Origin: Dehalococcoides mccartyi
GTDB taxonomy: Bacteria > Chloroflexota > Dehalococcoidia > Dehalococcoidales > Dehalococcoidaceae
Assembly: GCF_001889305.1 (NCBI RefSeq)
Contig: NZ_CP013074.1
Location: 1,240,001-1,304,000 of the forward strand
Reading direction: 5' to 3'
DNA length: 64,000 bases
In this document: positions 17,263 to 26,062 of the stretch, piece by piece
Layout of the letters: the number at the start of each line of letters is the position of its first letter
Numbering within the stretch: position 1 is the stretch's first letter
Program-made: the position numbers and the translations under genes
Notes under the pieces: generated by a model
What the model was told of the DNA's origin: nothing
The model's input: only the letters and a program-made list of their open reading frames with translations
Databases searched by the model: none

Positions 17263-19347
17263 ATGCGAATTGAAAGCCTGCGCCCCGCCGAACATCTGGG
17301 AAACGTAACCATACACGGCGTAAGGCGTTTTTTAGAACTTGATTCCGGTGCTCCCAGCCTGCCACACCTGCAGGAGAGCCGCGAAGTAGAGATGGTAGAC
17401 CAACAGGCTATTTCAGATGTTGAAAAGAAAATGGCTATCATCCTGCCTATAAAGGACGAAGACCTGAAGGTTTTTGAAGGTGTACTGAGCGGCGTACCCC
17501 ATGACTGTCTGATGATAGTTATCAGCAACAGCTCCAAACAGGAAGTGGATAATTTCAAGAATGAAAAAGACATAGTAAACCGCTTCTGCCGTATAACCCA
17601 CCGCCAGGCTATAGTTGTCCACCAGAAAAACCCCGAACTGGCAAATGCTATTGCAGATGCCGGCTACCCCGAACTGCTGGGGGAAGACGGGCTTATCCGC
17701 AGCGGCAAGGCAGAGGGTATGATACTGGGTATTATACTGACTATGTTCAGCGGGCGGGAATACGTGGGTTTTATAGATACCGACAACTACATACCGGGGG
17801 CAGTTTGGGAATACGCAAAACATTTCGCCACCGGTTTTAATCTGGCTCAGTCGCCATATTCCATGGTAAGGGTGCTCTGGAAGTACAAGCCCAAGCTGGT
17901 AGGAGAACTATATTTCAAACGCTGGGGACGGGTGTCAGAGGTTACCAATAAACACCTCAATCACCTGATATCCAGCAAGGGTAAATTTGAAACCGAGATA
18001 ATCAAAACCGGCAATGCCGGTGAACATGCCATGAGCATAGAGCTGGCTAAACGCCTGACTTACGGTACAGGTTATGCGGTGGAAACCAAAGAGATTATGT
18101 CCATACTGGAACAATTCAGCGGCATATTGCCTATAGAAGACAGGGAAGTAGCTGAAGAAGGGGTGGAAATACTCCAGACTGAAACCATTAATCCTCACCT
18201 TCACGAGGACAAGGGCGGCGACCACCTGATACAGGATATGCTTTTACCCAGTCTGGCGGTCATATATCACAGCCCTCTGGCTGACGAAGCCGGTCGGAAA
18301 ATGATTGAAACCCAACTGGCAGGAATTGAGGGAATGGAAAGCAACCCTGAGATACCCCATATAAAGCTGATTCCTCCCCCCCAGAAAATGGACCTGGCGA
18401 AGTTTTCAGCTGTTATTGAAAAGTATCTGCCCCAGATGGTTTTGCCGGACGGAGAGCTCATTTCACGGGTAGCCCGCCCTTCCCGCCTGCCTTCATCAGG
18501 ACAATTTAAAAAGATTGTATATACTGACTTGGACGGCACTCTGCTGAACCCTTTGACTTATTCATATTCAACCGCACTGGATGCCCTGCGTTTGTTAAAA
18601 GACAAAGAACTGCCTCTAGTATTCTGTTCTGCCAAGACCATGGGGGAACAAGACCTGTACCGCAACGAACTGGGTATAAAAGACCCCTTTATAACTGAAA
18701 ACGGGGGAGCTATATTTATCCCCAAAGATTACTTCCGCCTGCCCTTTGCTTATGACAGAGTAGCCGGGAATTATCTGGTGATTGAACTGGGAATGAACTA
18801 CAAAGATATCCGCCATATTCTTAAAAAAGCCTTGGCGGAAGCCTGCACCGAGATAGAAAACTCTGAAAAAGCCGGCAATATATTTATTACCAGCTTCGGG
18901 GATATGTCTGTGGAGGATGTCAGCCGCCTTACTGACCTTAACCTGAAACAGGCTGAACTGGCCAAACAGCGTGAATACAGTGAAACCGTACACATAGAGG
19001 GTGATAAGAGAAGCACCAATATTGTTTTGAACCATATACAGCAAAGCGGGCTGGAATATAGTTTCGGGGGACGTTTTTACGAAGTCACCGGCGGGAATGA
19101 CAAAGGCAAAGCCATAAAGATACTAAACGAACTTTTCCGCCTGAATTTCGGCAATATCCACACCTTTGGTCTGGGTGACAGCGAAAATGACTATTCCATG
19201 CTGGAAACGGTGGACTCTCCCATACTGGTGCAACGCCCCGGCAACAAATGGCACAAGATGCGATTGCGTAATCCCAGTTATGTCAGAGGGGTGGGGCCGG
19301 AGGGTTTCAGCCGGGCAGTTACTGACATAATACTGCCCATGGAATAA
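17263..19347 (+). CDS. mgsD: Bifunctional mannosyl-3-phosphoglycerate synthase/phosphatase
   Basis: This 694-residue fusion makes the compatible solute mannosylglycerate. The N-terminal ~390 residues are a GT55 synthase (GDP-mannose + 3-phosphoglycerate), with the DxD motif at D172/D174 (GFIDTDN). The C-terminal ~275 residues are a HAD-superfamily phosphatase, with the nucleophile motif YTDLDGTLL near residues 420-428, a Thr/Ser second block, and GLGDSENDYSM late in the protein. The two activities are separate genes in most organisms, and fusion is a feature reported for Dehalococcoides (established knowledge, from memory). The gene stands alone, after pilD and before an RDD protein, so stress or osmolarity control is likely but not visible. 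Confidence 0.93.
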   Translation: MRIESLRPAEHLGNVTIHGVRRFLELDSGAPSLPHLQESREVEMVDQQAISDVEKKMAIILPIKDEDLKVFEGVLSGVPHDCLMIVISNSSKQEVDNFKNEKDIVNRFCRITHRQAIVVHQKNPELANAIADAGYPELLGEDGLIRSGKAEGMILGIILTMFSGREYVGFIDTDNYIPGAVWEYAKHFATGFNLAQSPYSMVRVLWKYKPKLVGELYFKRWGRVSEVTNKHLNHLISSKGKFETEIIKTGNAGEHAMSIELAKRLTYGTGYAVETKEIMSILEQFSGILPIEDREVAEEGVEILQTETINPHLHEDKGGDHLIQDMLLPSLAVIYHSPLADEAGRKMIETQLAGIEGMESNPEIPHIKLIPPPQKMDLAKFSAVIEKYLPQMVLPDGELISRVARPSRLPSSGQFKKIVYTDLDGTLLNPLTYSYSTALDALRLLKDKELPLVFCSAKTMGEQDLYRNELGIKDPFITENGGAIFIPKDYFRLPFAYDRVAGNYLVIELGMNYKDIRHILKKALAEACTEIENSEKAGNIFITSFGDMSVEDVSRLTDLNLKQAELAKQREYSETVHIEGDKRSTNIVLNHIQQSGLEYSFGGRFYEVTGGNDKGKAIKILNELFRLNFGNIHTFGLGDSENDYSMLETVDSPILVQRPGNKWHKMRLRNPSYVRGVGPEGFSRAVTDIILPME

Positions 19348-19491
19348 GTGATAAAACAGCCCGCTTAAAAATTGACCTGCGCTATTTCCTGACAAAATCC
19401 GCCTGCGTAAAATATATTCCGCGGAGATTTCACCGGTACTGTTTAAGCATGTTCTGCTTTCGGGTTACTAGGATTAAGCCCTATTTAGATG

Positions 19492-19497
19492 TATAAT
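19492..19497 (+). promoter_or_regulatory. -10-like TATAAT before the RDD gene
   Basis: TATAAT preceded directly by TG, 37 bp before ATG 19535. No clear -35. The gap 19348-19534 shows nothing else. Confidence 0.35.
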
Positions 19498-19534
19498 ACC
19501 CCCAAGCCAAGTCTGGCAGGAGTGTGCATTAATA

Positions 19535-20035
19535 ATGACCCATATAAAAAGCCCTTTAGCTTTGGAATTTGCCGGTTTCTGGCGGCGATTCGGAGCATTT
19601 ATTATAGACGACATAATTATCAGTATTATCTCTTCGGCCTTTGTACCTGTACACTGGTTTGAAATACCGGTTTTCTGGAATATAGACAGCCTATCCGGTA
19701 TCTGGTGGCTGGCAGCCCCGGTTATAGCATTTACCAATGTGCTTTCGCTATCTGTTTTGGTAGCCTATTTTGTATTTTTCTGGTACTGGCGCGGACAGAC
19801 CCCCGGTATGATGGTTGCCCAGATAAAAGTTATCCAGACAGACGGCTCAGGGATTTCACTGGGAATTTCCTTTATCCGCTTTCTGGGGCTTATTCTGGCC
19901 AGCCTGCCCTTGGGATTGGGGCTTTTCTGGATTGTCTGTGACCGCCGCAAACAGGGCTGGCATGATAAAATGGCAAATACAGTAGTAGTCAAACTACCCA
20001 AACCACCTGAGATTACCGCACCCCAAGCTACCTGA
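19535..20035 (+). CDS. RDD-family membrane protein
   Basis: A 166-residue polytopic protein of the RDD family (PF06271). The Arg and Asp-Asp residues that name the family are visible (FWRRFGAFIIDDIIISII), and the second signature WYWRGQTPGMMVAQIKV with a late LGLFWIVCDRRKQGWHDKMA block is standard. Three to four membrane spans are predicted. RDD proteins are implicated in ion homeostasis or salt tolerance in a few cases; no function is certain. It lies between mgsD and gltX; a link to osmotic balance would be speculation. The upstream ribosome-binding site is weak. Confidence 0.8.
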   Translation: MTHIKSPLALEFAGFWRRFGAFIIDDIIISIISSAFVPVHWFEIPVFWNIDSLSGIWWLAAPVIAFTNVLSLSVLVAYFVFFWYWRGQTPGMMVAQIKVIQTDGSGISLGISFIRFLGLILASLPLGLGLFWIVCDRRKQGWHDKMANTVVVKLPKPPEITAPQAT

Positions 20036-20049
20036 AACTAAATATCCAA

Positions 20050-20073
20050 ACAGCCCTCCGAATGACGGGCTGT
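20050..20073 (+). other. Hairpin in the short gap before gltX
   Basis: ACAGCCC (20050-20056) and GGGCTGT (20067-20073) with a 10-nt loop. No T-tract follows, so it is not a typical terminator; it lies 19 bp before the gltX ATG. Confidence 0.35.
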
Positions 20074-20092
20074 ATCTATAAGGCAGGACAAA

Positions 20093-21547
20093 ATGACAAA
20101 TGAAGTAAGAGTACGCTACGCCCCCAGCCCAACGGGTTACCCCCATCTGGGCAATATCCGCACTGCTATGTTCAACTGGCTCTTTGCCAGACACAACAGC
20201 GGTAAATTTATTGTCCGCATAGAGGATACTGACCGCGAACGCTACGTGGAAGGGGCGGTGGAATCTATACTGGAAAGCCTGAACTGGCTGGGGCTGGACT
20301 GGGATGAAGGCCCGGACAAAGGCGGTGATTATGCCCCTTACTACCAGTCTGAAAGACTTTCCCTCTACCGCAATGCCGCCGAAAAGCTGGTTGCCGAAGG
20401 CAAGGCATATTATTGCCACTGTTCTTCCGAAAGACTGGATAAAATGAGGGAAGACCAGATAGCCCGTAAAGAACCGCCGGGTTATGACCAATGCTGCCGT
20501 GATTTGTGCCTTGGACAAAAAGAAGGTGCAGTTATCCGTTTTAAAATACCCCGGGACGGACAAACCACTTTTACAGACCTGATACGTGGGGAAGTAACTT
20601 TTGACAATGCCAAACAGGACGATTTTGTTATCTTGAAATCAGACGGTTTCCCCACCTACCATCTGGCAAGCGTAGTGGATGACCACGCTATGCAGATAAG
20701 CCATGTCCTGCGGGCGGAAGAGTGGCTGCCTTCCACCCCAAAGCATCTTTTACTCTACCAGGCACTGGGTTATAACCCTCCCCTTTACGCCCATTTGCCC
20801 ATGATACTTGGGCCGGACCGCTCCAAACTTTCCAAGCGGCACGGGGCAACTTCAACTATAGAATATAAACAGGCAGGATACCTGCCGGAAACTATGGTAA
20901 ATTTCCTGTCCCTGCTAGGCTGGGCTTACGATGATAAGACCGAACTATTCAGCCGGAATCAGCTGATAGAGTATTTCTGCCTGGAAAAGGTCAGCAAAAC
21001 TGCCGCCATTTTCAACTACGAAAAGCTGGACTGGATGAACGGCATGTATATCCGCACCCTTTCCGCCCCGGACCTTGCCAGCCGGGCTATGTCCTTTCTG
21101 GAAAAAGATGAACGCATTGCCGCATCCGGACGTTTAAACCTTGACTACACCACCAAAGTCATGCCACTGATACAGGAAAGGGTCAAGAAGCTAAATGAGC
21201 TGGCAGAGCTTTGCTGGTTTATATATTCAGACTGTATCAGCTATGACCCGGCTTTGCTTATTGATAAGAAACTGACTAAAGAAATCAGTCTTTTTGCCTT
21301 GAAAGCAGCCAATAACCGGCTTGCAGCATTGGCAAATTTCGATGCCGCAAGTATGGAGGAACATATCCGCCCGCTGGCTGCTGAGCTGGAACTAAAACCG
21401 GGGCAGTTATTCGGTATGCTTCGAACTGCATCCACCGGCCAGCTGGTTGCCCCTCCCCTCTTTCAGACAATGGAGGTGCTGGGTAGGGAAAGATGCCTTG
21501 GGAGGATAGCTCTGGCTATTGCCAAACTGTCTGAAATGCCTTCCTAG
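20093..21547 (+). CDS. gltX: Glutamyl-tRNA synthetase
   Basis: Class I aminoacyl-tRNA synthetase charging tRNA-Glu with glutamate. At 484 residues it has the usual bacterial length. The HIGH-type motif is in APSPTGYPHLGNIRTA (Tyr-Pro-His-Leu-Gly-Asn), and the KMSKS-type motif is KLSKRHGA near residue 245. Zinc-site type cysteines (CHCSSERL, then CCRDLC) lie in between, as in many GluRS. The C-terminal anticodon-binding part is helical. AAGGCAGGA lies 6-10 nt before the ATG. It is the second gene after the RDD protein, possibly with its own control. Only one gltX is in this window, so a discriminating versus non-discriminating role cannot be told. Confidence 0.93.
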   Translation: MTNEVRVRYAPSPTGYPHLGNIRTAMFNWLFARHNSGKFIVRIEDTDRERYVEGAVESILESLNWLGLDWDEGPDKGGDYAPYYQSERLSLYRNAAEKLVAEGKAYYCHCSSERLDKMREDQIARKEPPGYDQCCRDLCLGQKEGAVIRFKIPRDGQTTFTDLIRGEVTFDNAKQDDFVILKSDGFPTYHLASVVDDHAMQISHVLRAEEWLPSTPKHLLLYQALGYNPPLYAHLPMILGPDRSKLSKRHGATSTIEYKQAGYLPETMVNFLSLLGWAYDDKTELFSRNQLIEYFCLEKVSKTAAIFNYEKLDWMNGMYIRTLSAPDLASRAMSFLEKDERIAASGRLNLDYTTKVMPLIQERVKKLNELAELCWFIYSDCISYDPALLIDKKLTKEISLFALKAANNRLAALANFDAASMEEHIRPLAAELELKPGQLFGMLRTASTGQLVAPPLFQTMEVLGRERCLGRIALAIAKLSEMPS

Positions 21548-21734
21548 GGTAGTTTAATAGATAGTGAAGGGATAAGGCCAAACATACTGTTACCGGCTAG
21601 ATTACGGGGATTGTTACAGCCGAAAAGATATGGCAGCAGGTACGGAAAAACCCGCCGCAAAGCACAGCTAAACAAACGTTTAGCAGAAACTTGACCATCA
21701 GTTATTTGATAAACAGTGACGGAGAAGTAAAGTG

Positions 21735-22304
21735 ATGGCAAACGAGGGTTCTAGATTTCAAAAGGAATACCCCTGTATTGCCCTGTGCGGACTGGAGTGC
21801 TATGCCTGTCCGCGCTACCACACCAGCGGCTCATCACGCTGTCCGGGCTGTGCCGGCAAAGATTTCGCCGAAAAACACCCCTCCTGCGGCATTATCAGCT
21901 GCGCTTTTAAACACGGCAAACCGGAGAGCTGCGGGCTTTGCCCTGAGATAGATACCTGCAGCCGCATAAGCCGCCTGAAAGCCGTTACCAAAGACTTACC
22001 CGGTTATCCGTCATACCAAACCCGCATAAACAATTTATCCAAGATAAAAGAAAACGGTTTTGAAGCCTTTTTAGATACCTGCCTCCGCAAAGAAAGTCTG
22101 CTGAAAATCCTGCTCGGTAAATATAATGACGGCCGCAAGAAAGCATTTTACTGCCGCGCCGTTCAGTTATTTCCCCTGACAGACCTTGAAAATTTACTTG
22201 ATGAAAACAGTAAAAAGAGGTATAAATCAGTAGAAGATGCCGCTCAGGCTGTAAGTAACAGCCTGAAAGAACTGGCAAATAAACTTGGCATAGAGGTCTG
22301 CTGA
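21735..22304 (+). CDS. Cysteine-rich DUF3795-type protein
   Basis: A 189-residue protein from ATG 21735; GGAGAAG lies 7 nt before it and the in-frame GTG at 21732 is too close. The N-terminal ~70 residues are cysteine-rich (CGLECYACPRY, CPGC, CGIISCAF, CGLCPEIDTC), the pattern of DUF3795 metal- or zinc-binding modules. The C-terminal half is helical and lysine-rich without a known domain. Function is unknown; a zinc- or Fe-S-dependent structural or regulatory role is a guess. It precedes the small gene at 22401 in the same direction. Confidence 0.7.
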   Translation: MANEGSRFQKEYPCIALCGLECYACPRYHTSGSSRCPGCAGKDFAEKHPSCGIISCAFKHGKPESCGLCPEIDTCSRISRLKAVTKDLPGYPSYQTRINNLSKIKENGFEAFLDTCLRKESLLKILLGKYNDGRKKAFYCRAVQLFPLTDLENLLDENSKKRYKSVEDAAQAVSNSLKELANKLGIEVC

Positions 22305-22319
22305 ATATGACAATAGGTC

Positions 22320-22396
22320 ACTCCTCGTTTATCCCCCCGCCCGGCAAGCACTGATACCCCCACATTTTCCCTATATAACTTTGACTGACGAGGAGT
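22320..22396 (+). promoter_or_regulatory. Inverted repeat that could mask a ribosome-binding site
   Basis: ACTCCTCGT (22320-22328) is fully complementary to ACGAGGAGT (22388-22396), and the second arm contains the ribosome-binding site GAGGAG of the gene at 22401. Pairing would block initiation. The arms are 59 nt apart. A TATATAACT-like -10 inside the loop could make a transcript lacking the first arm. Confidence 0.4.
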
Positions 22397-22400
22397 ATAT

Positions 22401-22658
22401 ATGAGCCAGCAGGTAAATAAAGAAGAAGCTATTAACTGGTTGATAAAAATAGGCACCATCCCCTACTGGGATTCTATAGATAACCGCCCCCTGTTCCGCC
22501 GGATTGTAAAGAAAAACGACGGCACTAAGGTTGACCGGGTAACCGAAGAAGAAGCCTGGCCGTTTATAATAAACGCTTTGGGTATGAAAACCGAGGCTGA
22601 AACTGAATCTGTACGTAAAACCATTGAAAAAGCCCTGAAACTGCAGGGAAGGATTTAG
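22401..22658 (+). CDS. Small conserved-looking protein of unknown function
   Basis: This 85-residue protein starts at ATG 22401 with GAGGAG 5 nt upstream. It begins MSQQVNKEEAINWLIKIGTI, then contains PYWDSIDNRPLFRRIVKK, and ends in a lysine-rich helix. No membrane span, signal peptide or known domain is visible. The start is clear, so it is probably real. The radical SAM gene's TTG start follows 1 bp after its stop, which suggests translational coupling. An inverted repeat upstream could control its translation. Confidence 0.65.
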   Translation: MSQQVNKEEAINWLIKIGTIPYWDSIDNRPLFRRIVKKNDGTKVDRVTEEEAWPFIINALGMKTEAETESVRKTIEKALKLQGRI

Positions 22659-22659
22659 G

Positions 22660-23664
22660 TTGAATAGGGATACAGACGAGTACACTCCCAGGTACCTTGA
22701 GCTTTATGAATCCGGAGAGCTTCAAAAGAAGCTCTTGCGGCTTGAGGAGCGTATGGCGGAGTGTGACCTTTGCCCCCGTAAATGCGGAGTAAACCGCCTT
22801 TTAAATGCTGAAGGGGGATACTGCCACAGCGGAAACGCCCCCATAGTGGCAGCAGTCTGTGAGCATCTGGGGGAAGAACCGGCCATATCCGGGGATAACG
22901 GCTCCGGCACTGTTTTCTTTTCAAACTGCAACTTGCGGTGTGCTTTCTGCCAGAACTACCAGATAAGCCAGGATTTTGAAAACCAGCAGAAAAACCAGAC
23001 AGACTGCCAGACTCTGGCCAGACAGATTGTAGACTTACAAAATACCAAAGGGGTACACAATATTAACTTTGTTTCACCCTCTCACTTCGTCCCCCAGATG
23101 CTTCGCACCCTGATAGAGGCCATACCTCTGGGACTGAGAGTGCCTGTGGTCTACAATAGCAACGCCTATGACTCTCTGGAAACGCTGTATGAGCTGGACG
23201 GAGTGGTGGATATATACCTGCCAGACCTGAAATATGCCAATAACGAATGGGCGCGCCAGATTTCTGGCTGCAAAGACTACGTCGGCCATGCCCGTGCCGC
23301 CATACGGGAAATGTTCCGCCAGGTGGGACGGATACGTTACAACGCAGATGGCATTGCCGAGAGGGGGCTTATTGTGCGCCACCTCATTTTGCCGGATGAT
23401 TTGGCCGGCAGCAAAGAATCACTCAAATGGATAGCAGATTTATCAACCGAGATTACAGTCAGCCTGATGGCCCAGTATTACCCCTGCCACCGGGCTTTAG
23501 ATATGCCCCCGCTTGCCCGAACTATATCTGTGGCCGAATACCGCACCGCCATAAATATGCTGGATATTTTGGGAATAGAAAACGGGTGGCTTCAGGAACC
23601 GGATGCCAAGGACTACTATATCCCTGATTTCCAGCGCAACGGCCACCCGTTTATAAGTTACTAG
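22660..23664 (+). CDS. Radical SAM protein of the PflX-like (COG1313) type
   Basis: The 334-residue protein has a CxxxCxxC radical-SAM cluster motif in SNCNLRCAFCQNYQ (near residues 88-100), preceded by extra cysteines (CDLCPRKCGVNR) that suggest a second Fe-S or zinc site. Family members of COG1313 are annotated as putative pyruvate-formate-lyase-activating-like enzymes but their substrates are unknown. The C-terminal half has Phe/Tyr-rich strand blocks (VYNSNAYDS, YYPCHRALDMPP). It starts with TTG immediately after the previous stop and ends before the convergent small gene. No pflB partner is in this window. Confidence 0.8.
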   Translation: MNRDTDEYTPRYLELYESGELQKKLLRLEERMAECDLCPRKCGVNRLLNAEGGYCHSGNAPIVAAVCEHLGEEPAISGDNGSGTVFFSNCNLRCAFCQNYQISQDFENQQKNQTDCQTLARQIVDLQNTKGVHNINFVSPSHFVPQMLRTLIEAIPLGLRVPVVYNSNAYDSLETLYELDGVVDIYLPDLKYANNEWARQISGCKDYVGHARAAIREMFRQVGRIRYNADGIAERGLIVRHLILPDDLAGSKESLKWIADLSTEITVSLMAQYYPCHRALDMPPLARTISVAEYRTAINMLDILGIENGWLQEPDAKDYYIPDFQRNGHPFISY

Positions 23665-23681
23665 TTAAAGTTTTTTGAAAA

Positions 23682-23831
23682 CTAACCGTGGCGTTTGCGG
23701 TTGCAGAAAGCAAAGTGAATCTTCAGACCGCTGACCTTATCCTTTTTGTTTACCCCGGTTATAAAGGTTTTGAGGTCAGGCAATTCCTGAGCAGTTTTGG
23801 TATTTTCAATCTTTTCGGTTTTGACAGCCAT
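23682..23831 (-). CDS. Small basic protein of unknown function
   Basis: A 49-residue protein from ATG 23831 with GGAG 9 nt upstream on the minus strand. It begins MAVKTEKIENTKTAQELPDL and ends in a basic, aromatic tail (FAFCNRKRHG). The longer in-frame start would give unusual residues and no better ribosome-binding site. No domain is known. It is convergent with the radical SAM gene and close to ybeY. Confidence 0.5.
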   Translation of the reverse strand: MAVKTEKIENTKTAQELPDLKTFITGVNKKDKVSGLKIHFAFCNRKRHG

Positions 23832-23930
23832 TATATTTACTCCGTAATTATTTACAAACTGAAGAAGCATTATAGCATGTATTCGCTTCCAACAAAAGCC
23901 GCTTCGCCGCAGACACCGCTTAAAGCCTGA

Positions 23931-23960
23931 TTGTACCACCTTTCGGGGCTGTGATATTAT
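23931..23960 (+). promoter_or_regulatory. Promoter of ybeY operon
   Basis: TTGTAC (23931-23936), an 18-bp spacer and TATTAT (23955-23960) with an extended TGA before it. The -10 ends 8 bp before ATG 23969, the same spacing as at the MBL gene (54110), and the sequence around the start (CATATGGAAAT) is shared with it. Confidence 0.5.
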
Positions 23961-23968
23961 TTAGGCAT

Positions 23969-24451
23969 ATGGAAATAAACGTTATAGTTAAACCGCCTTT
24001 CAAAAAACTGGTATCTTCCCAATTTCTGAAAAAGATAGCTTCCGAAACCCTTAAAACCCAAGCCGCAGACACGAATTCGGAGCTGGGTATAGTTATTACC
24101 GGTCAGGAAGAAATAAAAGATTTAAATTTCAAATACCGAGAGCTTGACGAGCCTACAGATGTGCTTTCGTTTTATATGCTGGAGGAAAACCCTGAGAATC
24201 TGACCGCATCTGATGATTTTCCCACCCCGCCTGACGAAAATATCCATCTGGGAGAGGTAATAATCTCTTACCCCCAGGCAGAAATTCAGGCAAGTGCCGC
24301 CGGTCACAGTGTCAATTATGAAATAGCCTTTTTACTGATTCATGGGGTGCTTCACCTGCTGGGCTATGACCACCACGAAGTTGTGGCCGAAGCAGTTATG
24401 AAGTCTCACCAGGATATAGCCATGAAACATATACGGGAGATACTGGAATGA
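23969..24451 (+). CDS. ybeY: Endoribonuclease YbeY (rRNA maturation factor)
   Basis: YbeY is a single-strand endoribonuclease for 16S rRNA 3'-end maturation and 70S quality control. Its metal site HGVLHLLGYDHH is visible (three His). The 160-residue length from ATG 23969 is typical. No ribosome-binding site precedes it; a -10 box ends 8 bp before the ATG, so the mRNA may be leaderless. The flavoprotein gene overlaps its stop by 4 bp. Confidence 0.92.
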   Translation: MEINVIVKPPFKKLVSSQFLKKIASETLKTQAADTNSELGIVITGQEEIKDLNFKYRELDEPTDVLSFYMLEENPENLTASDDFPTPPDENIHLGEVIISYPQAEIQASAAGHSVNYEIAFLLIHGVLHLLGYDHHEVVAEAVMKSHQDIAMKHIREILE

Positions 24452-25020
24452 GAGTACTGGGTTTATCCGGCAGCCCCCGTTTGGGCGGCAACAGTGATAC
24501 CCTGCTGCACGAAGCTATCAGAGGGGCCAAAGACAAAGGGGCGGAAACCCATATTATTTACTTATCAGACCTGACCATCGGCCACTGCCCTGCCTGTGAC
24601 GACTGTTTTTATACCGGTGAGTGCCGCTACCGCGATGATATGGACGAAGTAATCAGCCAGATGGAAAAGTCTGACAGAATAATAGTATCCAGCCCTATTC
24701 ACTTTATGGGTGTAAGCTCACAGCTTAAGGTTATGATAGACCGCTGCCAGTCACTCTGGGCACGCAAGTACAAGCTGAAAACCCCGCCCCTGGGTGACGA
24801 CCGTGAACGCAAGGGCATGTTTATGGCTGCAGGCGGTATGAAAAAGAGTGATGTTTTTGAAGGTGCCAGAGCTACCATGAGGTCTTTTTTTGCGGTATTG
24901 AACGTAAAATATTCATACGAACTGCTGGTAAGCGGAGTGGACAATCTGGGTGCTATCCAGACCCAGTCTGATACCCTCAAGAAGGCTTATGAACTGGGCC
25001 AGATGCTGGCAGAAAAATAA
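24448..25020 (+). CDS. Flavodoxin-like NAD(P)H:FMN oxidoreductase / iron-sulfur flavoprotein-like
   Basis: A 190-residue protein of the NADPH-dependent FMN reductase fold. The phosphate loop is GSPRLGGNSDTLL at residues 8-20, and FMN-stacking segment SSPIHFMGVSSQLK follows. Cys residues in the GHCPACDDCFYTGEC stretch (near 49-63) resemble iron-sulfur flavoproteins that bind a 4Fe-4S cluster. It overlaps ybeY by 4 bp (ATGA). In anaerobes such proteins transfer electrons between ferredoxin and other partners; the exact partner is unknown. It faces pyrD on the other strand after 1 bp. Confidence 0.77.
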   Translation: MRVLGLSGSPRLGGNSDTLLHEAIRGAKDKGAETHIIYLSDLTIGHCPACDDCFYTGECRYRDDMDEVISQMEKSDRIIVSSPIHFMGVSSQLKVMIDRCQSLWARKYKLKTPPLGDDRERKGMFMAAGGMKKSDVFEGARATMRSFFAVLNVKYSYELLVSGVDNLGAIQTQSDTLKKAYELGQMLAEK

Positions 25021-25021
25021 C

Positions 25022-25954
25022 CTAGCTTCTGGCTATGCCCACTATTTCCCGTATGCTTTTCAGCCCCTCGGCTCTGGCATAAGCTTCCAGACCCTCAAGC
25101 ACCTCTATAGGGGCACGCGGGTTGACCAAGTTGGCTGTGCCTATCTGAACAGCGGTTGCCCCGGCCATTATAAATTCAAGCGCATCTTCGGCAGTCATAA
25201 TACCGCCGCCGCCGATAACAGGCACATTTACCGCACCGGATACCTGATAGACCATACTAACAGCCACCGGTTTTATAGCCGGACCTGAAAGCCCGCCGGT
25301 ATGGTTACCCAGTATGGGACGCCGTTTTTTAATATCTATACGCATACCCCGCAGGGTATTTATAAGCGAAATAGCATCAGCCCCGGCATCTGCCACTGCC
25401 CTTGCCAATTCGCTAATACTGCTGGTATTTGGGGTAAGCTTTATTATCAGGGGCAAAGTGGTAGCATTCCTGACTGCATCAGTCACCCTGGCGGCAGATT
25501 CGGGTGAAGAACCGAACTCTATACAGCCGCACTTGACGTTTGGGCAGCTGATATTTACTTCTATACCACTTACACCGGGAACTTTATCCAGCCGCCGTGC
25601 AAGCTCAGCGTAATCTTCAATACTCTCAGCGGCAATATTTACTATTACAGGCACATTCCAGGTGTACCACTGGGGCGCCTTTTCCCGGATAACCGCCTCC
25701 ACCCCCATGTTTTGCAGCCCGATGGAATTAAGCATGCCATTTGGAGTTTCTGCTATGCGCGGCTGGGGATTTCCTTCCCTCGGTTTCAGGGTAGTGGCTT
25801 TGCAGACAATGGCACCCAGACGATTGCGGTCAAAAAGGTGGGGGTACTCATCACCATAGCCAAACGTACCCGAAGCCACCATAACAGGATTGGCAAGCCT
25901 AAGCTGGCGGGCGTTATACGGGGCGATATCTACATTTAAATTAAGTTCAGCCAT
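25022..25954 (-). CDS. pyrD: Dihydroorotate dehydrogenase, class 1B
   Basis: This flavoenzyme oxidises dihydroorotate to orotate in pyrimidine synthesis; class 1B forms pair with an Fe-S PyrK subunit and use NAD. At 310 residues from ATG 25954, it shows PVMVASGTFGYGDEY at the N-terminus, the active-site loop VNISCPNVKCG (Cys as base), and C-terminal GGGGIMTAEDALEFIMAGA. The frame is open for another 107 codons upstream, but that part is low in PyrD character. A -10 box (TATAAT) ends 9 bp before ATG 25954 with no ribosome-binding site. pyrK is not adjacent in this window. Confidence 0.9.
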   Translation of the reverse strand: MAELNLNVDIAPYNARQLRLANPVMVASGTFGYGDEYPHLFDRNRLGAIVCKATTLKPREGNPQPRIAETPNGMLNSIGLQNMGVEAVIREKAPQWYTWNVPVIVNIAAESIEDYAELARRLDKVPGVSGIEVNISCPNVKCGCIEFGSSPESAARVTDAVRNATTLPLIIKLTPNTSSISELARAVADAGADAISLINTLRGMRIDIKKRRPILGNHTGGLSGPAIKPVAVSMVYQVSGAVNVPVIGGGGIMTAEDALEFIMAGATAVQIGTANLVNPRAPIEVLEGLEAYARAEGLKSIREIVGIARS

Positions 25955-25963
25955 ACGCCCAAG

Positions 25964-25993
25964 ATTATAAGGCTTGGAGACAACAGAACACAA
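25964..25993 (-). promoter_or_regulatory. Promoter of pyrD
   Basis: Minus strand TTGTGT, an 18-bp spacer and TATAAT (plus ATTATA at 25964-25969). The -10 ends 9 bp before the pyrD ATG. Confidence 0.5.
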
Positions 25994-26062
25994 CATTTCC
26001 TTTAAAGCTAAGCAATAATATTTTATCTTGCTTATTTGGGTTTTATAGACTACACTGAAAAC

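Noticed and set aside
20050-20073. Terminator before gltX
   Set aside because: The 7-bp hairpin has a 10-nt loop and no T-tract, so it is only listed as a structure.
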